Assembly: GCA_022570795.1 (NCBI GenBank)
Contig: JAKUDP010000002.1
Span: 434,001 to 498,000 of the forward strand
From: Sphaerulina vaccinii
Lineage: Eukaryota > Ascomycota > Dothideomycetes > Mycosphaerellales > Mycosphaerellaceae
DNA: 64,000 nt
Reading direction: 5' to 3'
Shown: positions 45,589-57,540 of the stretch, piece after piece
Numbering within the stretch: the first letter of the stretch is position 1
How the letters are laid out: each line of letters begins with the position of its first letter
Notes under the pieces: model-generated
What the model was told of the DNA's origin: nothing
Databases searched by the model: none
What the model saw: the letters and a program-made list of their open reading frames with translations, nothing else
Program-made: the position numbers and the translations under genes

Positions 45589-45858
45589 GGCTGCTTTGAT
45601 AATGTCGAGTTGCGATGAAGTGGATGTAAGATGTAAGGAGGTGGAATCGCTCAGGAGTACGGAGTCGAGTTCGGGCGCGCTAGTGGAGACGCGACCAAAG
45701 ATTCGGGCAGCTGAGCTTCGACGTCATGCGCGACAAGGTTCACTTCAGCTCCTATTTCACATGCTTGACAAGGTCCTTGACGTGATAGTATGATGTACAG
45801 GCTGATAAGTGAAAACGCTACATGGGTTCATAGGGTGATCGTGATAGTATGATGATAT
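45589..45858. other. Short intergenic region
   Basis: 270 bp upstream of the Iwr1 gene and downstream of the LAM gene (both minus strand). It contains two copies of TGATAGTATGATG (45780-45793 and 45841-45853). No gene seen. Confidence 0.4.
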
Positions 45859-48800
45859 CTAGTTTTCCTGACTACGTGTAGTCCTCCTCCTTTCCACAGC
45901 TTCCTTGAGTGCAGCCAACTTATCCTCCGTACTCCTAATGGCAGCATCCATTTGCCTCTCACTCATACGCTGTGTCTCCAGCTTCTTGCCCATCGCTTCG
46001 GCGCCAAGCACCTTTTGCCGCTCTTCTTGCCCTATCGGAGGCGCATATACACCAGCAAGCCCGACGCGATCTTCCAGCCAGTCCCAGAGTGCGCTCTCTT
46101 CTCGCCTCCAGATCTCTTCGTATGCAGCTATTCGTTCCGTCGGAGTATATCCGTGATAGCCAACGCCATTGCCGCCGCGACCTGGGAACAGCCAGGAGTA
46201 TGATAGTAGCACGACTAAGACGGCTATAATGACCTGCGAATTGACGAAAGGCCGGAGTATCGCCACGAAAGGCTCAAGAAGCGGCCGTACGGGGTCCAAT
46301 AGCCCCCAGTTAGGACTCGCATCTGGAGGCGCCGCAGAAGGTTCGCGATCAGCAACGACATTGTTACTGTCAGAGGCTTCTTTCCTGACTCCTTTGCGTT
46401 TGCCTTTCCTTGGCGGACCTTTCACCGGCGGCTTGGTGGTAACAGCAGCCTTCAGAGCCGCTACGATGGCTTTTACATAGTCTGTCTGGCCAGATAGCGC
46501 ACCACTTTCGATCGCACCTTTCAGCCAGCTCTTCGCTGTCCACTCTAGAGTGAAGCTCGCAATGATCCTGGTAGAGTTGTTCGGCCCCCACATCAAGCAG
46601 TACCTGGTTTTCGTGGTGAAGGAGCTGCCACTGGGAACATCAGGTGTCACTGTGCTGCACTCTACCGACACCGCTTTATCAAGATCAAATGCCTTTAGCG
46701 TATTGGTAGTTGTGCACTTCGTCTGTTTCGGGCCCACAGGATTGTACAGCGGCTTGATGTAGTCGAACGTGAAAGACTTGTGGTCGTTGTCCAGGCCAGT
46801 CTTATCATCGTTATAGTTCAGCTCGCGTGACTTTTGATCTTCAACAAGCCACTTCTTCATGAATGTCCCAGACGCGGGTCCGAACATTAAGGAGTAGACT
46901 TGGCCAAGAGGTGCCGGAATCGTCGTATCTGTCAAGGACTTCTCATAGTGCTCCGAGCTCTCCGTGCATTCCGTTGGTTCGTGGGTCGGAACACCTGGGT
47001 ATTCGCTGCCAGCTGCAGCGCCAGTGAGGGCAACCTCGGTGCTGTCCACAGTCTTTGAAGCTGCTCCATTGACCTGAGGTGCGATGGAGACAGGAATTGC
47101 AGAAGTCTTACGACTGAGACTCATGTCACCGGCATTGCTTCCAGCATCACTCGCGCCGATACCACCGTCCGTGAAACTGCCTGCATCATCTTCGTCGTCA
47201 TCAGCATCTTCATCGTAGACCTCGTCTTCAGAGCCGTCAGTGGTGCCCCCATCTCCTTCAGGGACTTCTGCAACCTCCGTCTTGTCGCCTGTGCCAGCAT
47301 TATCCAGTACGACGCCATTCAAGGAACTCTTCAGGTTGGGGTGGCTGATCTTCCAGATTCCGATCAGCAGCTCATACGTGGAGTCACGCGCAACGAAACT
47401 CGCAAAGGTGTTCTTCGCCTGTAGCGTGGAGATGATCAACGCGTTGGGAAATATCATCGCAGTGCTCTTCTTCTCGATAGAGATGACTTCGTCAAAGCTG
47501 ATGACAAGATTGGTGACCCAGCCCAGGATGTTGCTCGAGAAGCATATGTGGCCCTCCGATACGTATAAGCGGCCATGTAGCAATATATCGCGCTGCAGTG
47601 CAGCAGAGTAGTCCTCGATCAAGTAATCGTCCTCCGGAACACTACGAAATTGGCCGTGGAAGTCCTTGTTGCGCTTACTACTCGCAACAGCAAATCCAGT
47701 AAGCCGGTGGCCAGCACCATGTATGCCAGGTTGCGCCAGACCGCTCGTGCTGTCCTTTAGAGCTGCGGCAATCGAGTTGCTAGTGCCAACGGTTGCTGAG
47801 CTGCCTCGATGCTTTCGATGCCCACTGATCTTACTCCTTACGCTGTTCGTTCGTTTGACGTTGCCATTATCGCTGATCCCGGTGCCCGTTCGAGGAGGCG
47901 TTTGTTCGCCTAGCGTCAGGCGCTCAGTAGACGCTATTGACAGAGGTCTATTACCGCCATTGATCACTGTGCCGATCTCACTGGGAGGCTTCTCTGAGTA
48001 TGCGCTCGACACAGCACGAGCCGCAGCTTCCTCTTCTGCTTTCCTGCCTCCATCGCCATTTTGGATGGGCGTATCCACTTGCGCTTGAGACACATCATTG
48101 GTCGAAGCCATCGAGACTGGCTCAAGTATGCCCAAATGCGCAAAGTTGAGGTCGCCTTTCCCGAGTGTCTCGATTGCTAATGGCGTTCTCTGACCTTCCT
48201 CAAGACTCGTCGTAGGCCTGCTCTCCGGGCCTGGTATCACTTCCTCACCACCTTCAGTGGCATCTACTAACTGCGGTGTGCTGTTTGACTTATTCTTCTG
48301 AAACGGAAGGATGTTGATCCCGCTTCCAACTGATCCTGCTGCTTTCTGTGTGGCGGAGATGAACGAAGAGAAAAAGCCCGAATTGCTGTCACCGCCGGCG
48401 CCGTGGGTCAGAGTTCCTCCTGGCGTCTTGGCCTCCTCGAGTGTTGGAGTCAGAGGAGCAGCAGTGGTGGTGGAGAGCCTGCTTGGCAGATTCGCCGATT
48501 GAGCTCGCCGATGTCGTATACTCTCGACGGAACTGAGAGGACGTGCAGGCGAGCCTTTCGTCGGCGATAAAGAGCGGAAGGTGGCGGAGGAATGGTCGGT
48601 GGGTGTCGGAGGTGTAACGAGCGTCAATGGCGTCTCCAAAAGGTTCGGAGGCGTAGCCGGGAGCGCAGTGTTGATGGGTCTTATGTTCTGTTTCGGTGTC
48701 TCAGGTCTCACTTGACTTGCATTTGGAGTGGCCGGTGCACTCTTGAGCCCATCTAAGCCCAGCTCTTCGGTGCCTTGTTGCTCGTTAATGCTGTTCCTCC

Positions 48801-49965
48801 TACTAGCAGTCTTGAATAGCCCTGCTAGGCCCCCACCGCCGGCCGACTTGATCGAGTCACCGTCGCCAGATTTCTTACGATTCAATGTGAGCTTGCCGCG
48901 GAATTTGTTATTAGGCGAGGTATTGCGTAGGGGTAGCGACGGCGCTGGTAGAGTGGCCGTGGTGGCAGCTGGCTCGATGATGTGTGGAATGTCTGCGTGA
49001 GGCTCAGCCTTGAGCACAGCCTCATCAGAGGACGGTACCACACCTGCGGCACTCGTGATGACGGGAGTCGTTTGCGCGTTGATTTCGGGGGAAGAATAGG
49101 TCAGGTATCCGGCATGCGAGTTGCGTGTCGACAGAGATGGCCCGATCGGGTTGCTGTCAAGAGGATTCGGTCAACAAAGGAACAGCTTCCAATAGCATAA
49201 ATCAAATCAAGTCAGAAATGTCCAACTGGTCCAGCCAGATCTTCCCAAGATGTGCAGAACGCAATTCCTCAATAATGACCATTAATGGTTGCGTGTAAGT
49301 TATGCGTGGAGTGGACGGCGCACAGATCGTGAGGACAAACGACCGGTCCCAAGCTCCAGTTGTGTGTGAGCTGCGCGTCCCTGCCGTCTCGTTCCTCGGC
49401 TCGTGCCGGTAGCGATTGGTGCACTTGACAAAAGAAGACAACCAGGTTGTTCCAGGTTACAGCTCACTTTCGCTCTTCGGGAGGTATCCTGATGTCTCTG
49501 CACGTTGGGTGAGAAAGAGAAGTGAACTTACTTGTTGCTGTCAACTTTCTCTTCTTCATCATCAGTATACAAACTGCTTCGCCCACTACCTTCGCCGCTG
49601 ACCATCAAGGAAGATGAATCTGAGAGGTTGACATCGGGTGCGATATTAGAACCCGTACTTAGAGCACGCTCAAGGCCATCGACACGACTTGATCGGATCT
49701 TCCGTTTGGTTTTGGCTACTAACGTCGACAACCTGCGTTCGGGAGGCTCTTCGCTGTTCCTTCGATCATCAACAGAGCCTCGGCGGCTTGTGCGGTCCTT
49801 GACTTTGCCTATAACATTATCTATGGAGGAACGAAGGCCAGAGCTCAGATCGATCTCGTCCCCATCTCTACTGCTGGATAAGGAGCTGCTGGAGACATTA
49901 GCAGCTCCTTTCTGCATACGAGATAAGGGATGAAGCTTGGCAAAGGCTCCTGAGCCAGCATCCAT
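45859..49965 (-). CDS. LAM-type membrane-anchored sterol transporter (GRAM + VASt)
   Basis: Two exons, 49532-49965 and 45859-49153, joined by a 378-bp GTAAGT..CAG intron (49154-49531) to read VDS-NNN-PIGPSLSTRNSHAGYL. The product is about 1242 residues. The start at 49965 (MDAGSGAFAKLHPLSRM) is the only ATG giving the conserved N-terminus. A long disordered Ser/Thr/Pro region is followed by a GRAM domain (about residues 637-757, FHGQFRSVPEDDYLIEDYS.. and GRLYVSEGHICFSSNILGW). An acidic linker leads to one VASt/StART-like domain (about 876-1047, starting EHYEKSLTDTTIPAPLGQVY) and a C-terminal membrane helix (about 1119). One GRAM plus one VASt plus one membrane segment is the Lam5/Lam6-like arrangement. 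Such proteins move sterol at ER contact sites with the plasma membrane, vacuole or mitochondria. Confidence 0.87.
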
Positions 49966-50444
49966 CTCCTCGGTGGCTGTCGTGAGCAGTCGAGAGGAGT
50001 ATACCTGTGTAGTGGGACGTGGTAGAACGTTTTACATGTCGTCCAAGATCTGTATTGCCGGGATTGCTGGACCGGAATGTTGCTTCAGCTGTTCGGCACG
50101 GATTGTCCTCGGCGGCCAGTCTTCCGTATACAGAAAGCTCGACGACCAGCGTCGCGTGGTTCTGATGAGTGTCGCGTGAATTTGTCGATGTCTCGGTCAC
50201 CAAGTGAGGTGAGCTTGAAGTGTCTCGAGATTCGAAGCAGTGCGTCATTCGCGCTCGTGGTGATTGTGGAACTGAAGCGAAACGGTTCGCTTGTTGTCGC
50301 GTGTCCAAACTCTATTTCTTAGCGCAACGACCACTCATGTGAACACCTCAGCCATCAACTGACCACATACTACAATGTTACATCATCATATCAGCTAGCT
50401 GACGATACAATACGCATACTGAACCGCTATCTGCGTATTGCACC
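49966..50444. promoter_or_regulatory. Divergent promoter region, LAM and MIT-protein genes
   Basis: 480 bp between two divergent start codons. It has no convincing gene. An ACATACTACAATGTTACATCATCATATC stretch before 50400 is AT-richer and may hold core promoter elements, but nothing can be named firmly. Confidence 0.35.
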
Positions 50445-51996
50445 ATGGCAGAATCAGCGGCTCTGACAGCGGCATGTCACATCCCAAGCTATGCACTATG
50501 CACTATGCACTGAAGAGCGCAACTAACACCTCGCTTAGGCACATGCGCATGCTCGAAAGGCGACAGAAGAGACACAACAGATTAACTGGACACAGGCCGC
50601 CGAGGCGCACGACCAGGCGGCGACGAATTATGCGCGCGCAGCAAAGAGCACTGGCGATGCTGAAGCACTTCGAATTCTGAAGCTGCTCGAAAACGAGCAT
50701 GCCAAGCTAGCAAAGATCATCAAAGCGCAAGATGTACCAGAAGCGGTCGAGAATGCCCCGACTGAAGCGAAGGCCGAAGATGTCAGCGTATCTCGACATG
50801 ACTTTGCATCAGCCGATAAGGTGGCAAAACCGGCTTCGCCGACAAGCACGTCTGCCACTCCCAAAGCAAAATTAACAACGTCTGCCTTGGCCGCTGCGAG
50901 ATTTGGAAGTGCTGCTCGCGATTCCTCACCTTCACTAGCCAGAGACATAGCGTCTCGTCGCGGCATTCCACAGCCTGGGCGTAATCCGCCATCTGCAGCT
51001 GCCCGAGCTCGTGCCCGCCAGCTTTCTCCTGAGTCTCATCGAAGAAGTCGCCCGAGTGTTGCGCCGGGAGCAAAGATACCGCCGTCTATCATGGGCAGCC
51101 AGACCTTGAAACCAGCACAGCAGGCGCGCATGGCTCAGCAGGCAGAAAATGACGATGCCTTCAGCAAGTTCTACAGCAATCTGACCACTGGCACCATGAC
51201 TAAGCTCTCGTCTGTACTAGCATATGCCGGCTTACCACTGACTGCGGAAGATGTCAAGACTGAGCAGGTCACGCAGCAGAAGCTGACACAAAGGACAGTA
51301 CCAGCGAATGACCAGCCAGATGTGAAGAAGATCTTCTCTAAAGCGGCTCTCGAAGCTATCGAAGATGAGCACCGCCAGCGTGGGCATCACGGTCATGCAT
51401 TCGGTCCTGCTGAGAGCTTTTACGTTGTCCAAACAGGCGGTGGTACATACTCATACGCAGACATCGCCAAACAACAACAACAACAGCTCGAAGGAATCGA
51501 CGAAGACGACGAGGAAGCCTTCGTAGATGCACGAGAGGCCCAATCGTCTCCTAAGCATAGCAGATTTCCTTCTCGTGGCGGAGGAGGAGGAGCAGCACGG
51601 GACTCCTTCGGCAAATCGCGCACGCAAGAAGAACTCGAACTCGAAAACGCCACTCTCAAACAAACAATGGAACATCTCGCAACCAGACTTTCAGAGTTCG
51701 AAACACATGCCCAAGATGCTTCGATGGTAGCTTTGACCCAAAGTATGGCGAGCGTGCAAGGTCATGGTGGTGGAAACGACCCTGCGTTGATAGCACGTTT
51801 GCGACAAGTCGAACAGCAACTTGAGCAGAAGACGGAGGAAACGCAGAAGTATCATACACTTGCGTTGAAGCAGGAGAAGACGTTGAAGAAGTATCAGTCG
51901 AAGTGGGAGGATATTAAGCAGAGCGCGAAAGAGAGGCAGAGAGCGAAGGCTGAGAGTGCGGCGCGAGATGTGCCACCTGGTATTATGGAGGGCTAG
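50445..51996 (+). CDS. Atg38-like protein with N-terminal MIT domain
   Basis: Exons are 50445-50471 and 50539-51996, giving 494 residues. The first exon encodes MAESAALTA. The in-frame junction needs a GC-AG intron (GCATGT..TTAG, 50472-50538), since the nearby GT donor breaks the frame. Residues about 10-75 form a MIT-type helical hairpin (AHAHARKATEETQQINWTQA, AAEAHDQAATNYARAAKST, ALRILKLLENEHAKLAKII). A basic Ser/Ala-rich region and a conserved middle (DDAFSKFYSNLTTGTMTKLSSVLAYAGLPL) follow. A coiled coil comes next (about residues 370-475), including HLATRLSEFETHAQDASMVA. MIT plus coiled coil is the Atg38/NRBF2 layout, a subunit of autophagy PI3-kinase complex I. The assignment is by architecture, not clear orthology. 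Confidence 0.65.
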
Positions 51997-52730
51997 AGTA
52001 GGTGTATGAGAAGGACACTCGAGTATTGCTTGATGCAGCACCAGGCCCTACATCTCAAGCTGATCTGAATCGTGCATCAAGCGTTCCACTGTCCACTTTC
52101 ACGATCTAGCTCTTGCGGGCGATCGTAAGTTAAATAGCTATGACGGCGATAGAAGAGTTGGGAGCACACGAAGGCTCCAAGCAGACTGGTCTGAAGGTGA
52201 GTTGGGTGATTGCAGAACTCTGTACTCGCTCATTCATGCCATCTCACTGAGCTCACGCGTACACTCATTATCATTCTTATAGGTTCCGAGCTGATGTAGA
52301 TCCTTTCTCGGAGGTGTGGTCTTAGGGTTGCCCAAAACCCCTGGGACGACGATGACTTGCTCGGGTCAGCATCTCGAGTACACCACCCGACGCGTTACAT
52401 CAACGAAGTAGTATCCTGAGATTTCTGGCTTGTCGGATTAAAACAGCAAGGAACAATCTACGACAACCCGAATTCATCAAGACTGCAGAAATGTCGATAT
52501 TCCAGATTTTATACAGACAATGATACAACCTCATCTCCACGCTCTGACCAAGTCAGGAATACCTGTATTGCGATGTTCAATTCTCCTTGACCAGGTCCGT
52601 GGTCTCGGAACAGACTGGATCGCCGTAGAAGGTTCACCGATACTGACAGCAAACCTGCCAAACCTTCAAAAAAGACACTCTGCCCTCATCTTCCCTAAAG
52701 TAAGCTTAACATACCCCCTTCCTGACCATC
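51997..52730. other. Intergenic with block A of a local duplication
   Basis: No gene recognised. It contains TTAGGGTTGCCCAAAACCCC at about 52323 and TCAGGAATACCTGTATTGCG at about 52553. Both recur about 0.7 kb and 0.5 kb further on (53022, 53076), upstream of the second small gene. These are the shared upstream parts of the duplicated pair. Confidence 0.6.
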
Positions 52731-53019
52731 ATGGACAACCTCTTCGCCATCGAGGGCGCACGCATCCAAGCTCGACAGAAAGAAAGAATCGCAGAGCTAG
52801 CGAAGGACGAAGCTAGACTCCAGGAAATGAAGAACAAAGTGAAGGAATTCGAGGAAAAGGTTAGCCATCCGCTCGAAAACGCTCAGTAACGCCAGTACTG
52901 ATAAGTGATAGTATTCTGAGGAGATAAAGAAGGGTGGGGAGGCACAGAAAAGGTTGGATCATGCCAAAGCGTATATCAGAGGAGAGCATGATGAGAAGCC
53001 GGACTTGACGACGAATTAG
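52731..53019 (+). CDS. Small coiled-coil protein, copy 1 of a tandem pair (78 aa)
   Basis: Exons are 52731-52859 and 52912-53019, with intron GTTAGC..TAG (52860-52911). It encodes MDNLFAIEGARIQARQKERI and on to EFEEK, then exon 2 YSEEIKKGGEAQKRL, ending DLTTN. The sequence is almost all charged helix (Arg, Lys, Glu, Ala), predicted to form a coiled coil. It has no membrane segment or signal peptide. Its neighbour at 53405 shares the start MDN-L/I-FAIE-x-AR, the end of exon 1 (KEF-E/G-EK), the intron position and phase, and an exon 2 beginning with Tyr. I do not recognise the family. The GTTAGC donor is non-consensus at position 3. Confidence 0.6.
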
Positions 53020-53404
53020 CCTTAGGGTTGCCCGAAACCTCTGGAACGACGACGACGATATGTCTTTTGCTGATGTCAGGAATACCCATACCGCGACGCC
53101 CGACTGTAATTACTCAAAGGAGTTTGTTTCATCGCCACCAGATCAAGTAAGCGTGATCATGTGAGCATATGCATATGTTCGTCAAAAAGAGGAAGCACGT
53201 ATCAATTATGCTCCTAGAAGCACAAGGATAGAGAGAAAGTGTATAGTATCATCGATGCTGTTGGCTTCACTCTACTCCTAGAACCGTATCCGTCACCTTC
53301 CTACAGCTGCTATGTACATCTACCATATGAGTAGCAAACCTCGCAGCCATTCATAACACTCTCTACCCTTCCCTTTCTCAATCTCTCCTTACATTGCCTC
53401 GAAC
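53020..53404. other. Spacer between duplicated small genes (block A repeat)
   Basis: Begins one base after the stop of the first small gene with CTTAGGGTTGCCCGAAACCT, a near copy of the sequence at 52323, then TCAGGAATACCCATACCGCG near 53076. It carries the promoter of the second small gene. The last 60 bp are pyrimidine-rich (CTCTACCCTTCCCTTTCTC), as often seen just upstream of fungal start codons. Confidence 0.6.
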
Positions 53405-53757
53405 ATGGATAACATCTTCGCTATCGAGGCGGCACGCCTCAAAATTCGAAAGGAAAAGCTGCTCGAGAAGCTCAACAAGAACGAAGAGGCCGCACGTCTC
53501 AGAGCTGAGTATCAGCAACGTCTACTCGAGAGGCTAGCTGAGAACGAAGCCAGATTGAAGGAGATGGAGCAAGAGGCGAAGGAGTTCGGCGAAAAGGTAA
53601 GTCTCAGAGTCTTCACCTCTTCCAGACACAACATCCTGTTGCGAGGTTTATGGCATATACTAACGACTCATAGTACGGCGAGCAGGCCGCTCTAGGTGAG
53701 AAGCAACAGAAGCCTGAAGTAGGTGAGACGCATGGAGGACCTGAACGAGTTTGCTAG
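53405..53757 (+). CDS. Small coiled-coil protein, copy 2 of a tandem pair (91 aa)
   Basis: Exons are 53405-53596 and 53674-53757, with intron GTAAGT..TAG (53597-53673). Exon 1 encodes MDNIFAIEAARLKIRKEKLL.., continuing as a charged helix with heptad-like Leu/Ala spacing and ending KEFGEK. Exon 2 starts YGEQAALGEKQQ and ends ERVC. It is 21 codons longer in exon 1 than its upstream paralogue, by an internal stretch of the NEEAARLRAEYQQRLLERLA type. The shared gene structure shows that it arose by tandem duplication. Function unknown. It is convergent with the Ku70 gene, whose stop is about 100 bp away. Confidence 0.65.
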
Positions 53758-53853
53758 CCATGCATTCTTTCACTGCAATGATACGGTACTCCTGGCGCCA
53801 ACGCTAAACTCATGTACCATGCTCATTTTCGTCTTACTCCTTTCTCTGCGTAA

Positions 53854-55869
53854 TCACTCCTCCATCTTAGTCTCGAAGTAGCTGGTGACAGCATCCACAA
53901 GGTCCTGTTTCTTCCCTGTGGCACTCATACCCTTTGCCTTCAACCATGTCTTCAAATCGTTGACTTTGTACTTAGACAAGGTATCTCCGGTGTAAGCAGC
54001 TTTCATGTCGGCATCGGTAATGCCGTCGTCCTCGTCATTGTCCTCAGTCTTGGCTTTCTTCGCCGACGCTGAAGGTGGTGGCGCCATACGTTTCGATCCG
54101 CCGTCAGCAGCAGGCTTGATGCTCGAAGCGTTGTCTTTCAGCCACTGATCAAACGCGGCATCGAGCTTCTCGCCCCATTCGACGATGTAGCCTCCAGCTC
54201 TTTTATGGATCTGTCGCCACTTCGGCAAAGTCTTGTCATCCGGTTGCTCAGGTAGGTCTTCGTCCAAAGCCAATGCTTGCAAAATTCTGAAGAACCACTG
54301 CAGAGCTGGGTTAGGATACTTCAAAGGATCATACACAGCTTTCGGGAGCTGCAGCTGCTGTATAATCATTCGCATCGCATCCACGACTTCATCCGGAGCC
54401 TTCACAAGGTTCACGTCTGGAGGCGAGCGTATATCGTCTGCGAACGGCAAGGGCTTGACCCAGATGCCTGGTGGCATGTGCTGTTCGCCTTCTTCGTTAC
54501 GTTCTTCTGCCCCTGGAATCAGTGCCGCTAGTCTTGGGTACGCATTTCGTCGTGGTATATACCAAGCCAGACCGATCTTCTGATCTCGGAGCAGCTTTTG
54601 ATGTAGTGCGGAGAAGACTCGTGTAGAACCGATAAAGCTTTCCTCAGAGGGATAGATGAATGTCGACTTGTCCACTGTTGCCCAGAGGGCTAGCATGCTG
54701 AAAGGCTTAAAGCCGATGATGCGGATGGTGGTCTCGCCAAAATCGTTGATCTTGGCCATCTCTTCGAGAGAAAACGACACAGTCTCGCCACCAAACTTAA
54801 ACGCTCTGCGTATCTCGGTCTTCTCCACTGTGCGTGCTGTGTCTTCGTCCACAAGTTCGGTGTGGCCTTCTGCGATTTGTGCTTTCGCGCTGTCCGATGG
54901 CAAGTATATATAGGTCTCCCGTCGGGGCTCTTGTCGCATAAGAATGCTGTAGCCTTTGACGCCGATCTTTAGACCTGGTCCAATTTCCAATGGCACGCTG
55001 CTGAACAGAGCCCTTCGTGGTGCATTGCGTGATTGAGTCGAAGAGATTAAGGCTTGTAACAAGCTGATACCATCCTTCGCAGTAGAGCTTGCTGCTTTGA
55101 TATCCTGGGTCAAAGGAGCTGGCGCATCGGGATCTGAAGGTGTTGACGAGTACACAATATCGTTGTAGAATTTGCTACGATCGAAGGTGTAACCACGATC
55201 AGGATGAGAGATTGGGAAGAGCTCAATTGTCACACCCAAATCGTACAAGTCCTTGGCGCGCACAGCAGCGCTGTTCCTTGCATCTCGGTCCGAAGAGTGA
55301 GGGTAGTCATTGTCTGTGACTAGGAAGAGTCGTCTCGAGGAGAAGTTCGGTGCTTTTGTCGTAAAGATTTGATTGGCGCAGAATAGCACGTTGGCCATGC
55401 TAACTTCGTCCTTACTGGCTTGCAAGATGTCTGCAGCTTCGTCGTCGTCCTCAACCAGAGTTCGTAATTGCTTGACGTCCTCAGCTGCGGGCACGTTGAG
55501 ATCCTGCAGCAGGTAGCAGTGGGGATACTGAAAGCCTCTGCTGGACTCATCGCCTTCATCGAATCTACTCTTCTCGGTGTTGAAGAGCAGGATACCCATC
55601 ATATCGTGCGGGTTGCTGATGATTCTCTGTTGCATCAATGCATATGCACACTTCAATGCAGCGGCCGTCGGTGCCAGGGTGTTTTCCGGTTTCTTGGGAT
55701 CCGAGTCGGCAGGCTTCGTGAGCATGCTCTTCGAAGCATCAATTGCGAAGAGAACAGCATCTTTGACAGTCTTGTAGCCAGAGGCCTCCTCGATCTCTTC
55801 ATCTTCGTCTTCTTCATCGCCACGCCAAGACTTGGTGTCCTCTGATGGACGATATGGTAGGTCTGGCAT
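53854..55869 (-). CDS. KU70: Ku70, DNA double-strand-break end-binding subunit
   Basis: A single exon of 671 residues from ATG at 55869 (MPDLPYRPSEDTKSWRGDEE). The von Willebrand-type alpha/beta domain is at about residues 35-250 (DAVLFAIDASKSML, MGILLFNTEKSRFDEG, RRLFLVTDNDYPH). The Ku beta-barrel follows at about 270-490 (GLKIGVKGYSILMRQEPRRETYI, RRAFKFGGETVSF, IRIIGFKPFSMLALWATVDK, STRVFSALHQKLLRDQKIGL). The C-terminal arm and a SAP domain (about 630-668, LSKYKVNDLKTWLKAKGMSA, KQDLVDAVTSYF) complete the standard architecture. Ku70 pairs with Ku80 on DNA ends for non-homologous end joining and at telomeres. The basic KKAKTED stretch before the SAP domain is a likely nuclear localisation signal. 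It is divergent from the ferrochelatase gene, with about 340 bp between starts. Confidence 0.95.
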   Translation of the reverse strand: MPDLPYRPSEDTKSWRGDEEDEDEEIEEASGYKTVKDAVLFAIDASKSMLTKPADSDPKKPENTLAPTAAALKCAYALMQQRIISNPHDMMGILLFNTEKSRFDEGDESSRGFQYPHCYLLQDLNVPAAEDVKQLRTLVEDDDEAADILQASKDEVSMANVLFCANQIFTTKAPNFSSRRLFLVTDNDYPHSSDRDARNSAAVRAKDLYDLGVTIELFPISHPDRGYTFDRSKFYNDIVYSSTPSDPDAPAPLTQDIKAASSTAKDGISLLQALISSTQSRNAPRRALFSSVPLEIGPGLKIGVKGYSILMRQEPRRETYIYLPSDSAKAQIAEGHTELVDEDTARTVEKTEIRRAFKFGGETVSFSLEEMAKINDFGETTIRIIGFKPFSMLALWATVDKSTFIYPSEESFIGSTRVFSALHQKLLRDQKIGLAWYIPRRNAYPRLAALIPGAEERNEEGEQHMPPGIWVKPLPFADDIRSPPDVNLVKAPDEVVDAMRMIIQQLQLPKAVYDPLKYPNPALQWFFRILQALALDEDLPEQPDDKTLPKWRQIHKRAGGYIVEWGEKLDAAFDQWLKDNASSIKPAADGGSKRMAPPPSASAKKAKTEDNDEDDGITDADMKAAYTGDTLSKYKVNDLKTWLKAKGMSATGKKQDLVDAVTSYFETKMEE

Positions 55870-57540
<1,671 letters not shown>

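Noticed and set aside
49154..49531. Start of the LAM gene at the GTG at 49041
   Set aside because: The frame continues upstream to a good acceptor at 49154 and joins an exon with the conserved N-terminus (MDAGSGAFAKLHPLSRM).
52323..53030. TTAGGG motifs as telomeric repeats
   Set aside because: Each occurs once inside a longer duplicated block. There is no tandem TTAGGG run.
53854..55869. Plus-strand open frames opposite Ku70 (for example 55468-55845)
   Set aside because: They are shadows of a strongly conserved coding region and have no domain of their own.
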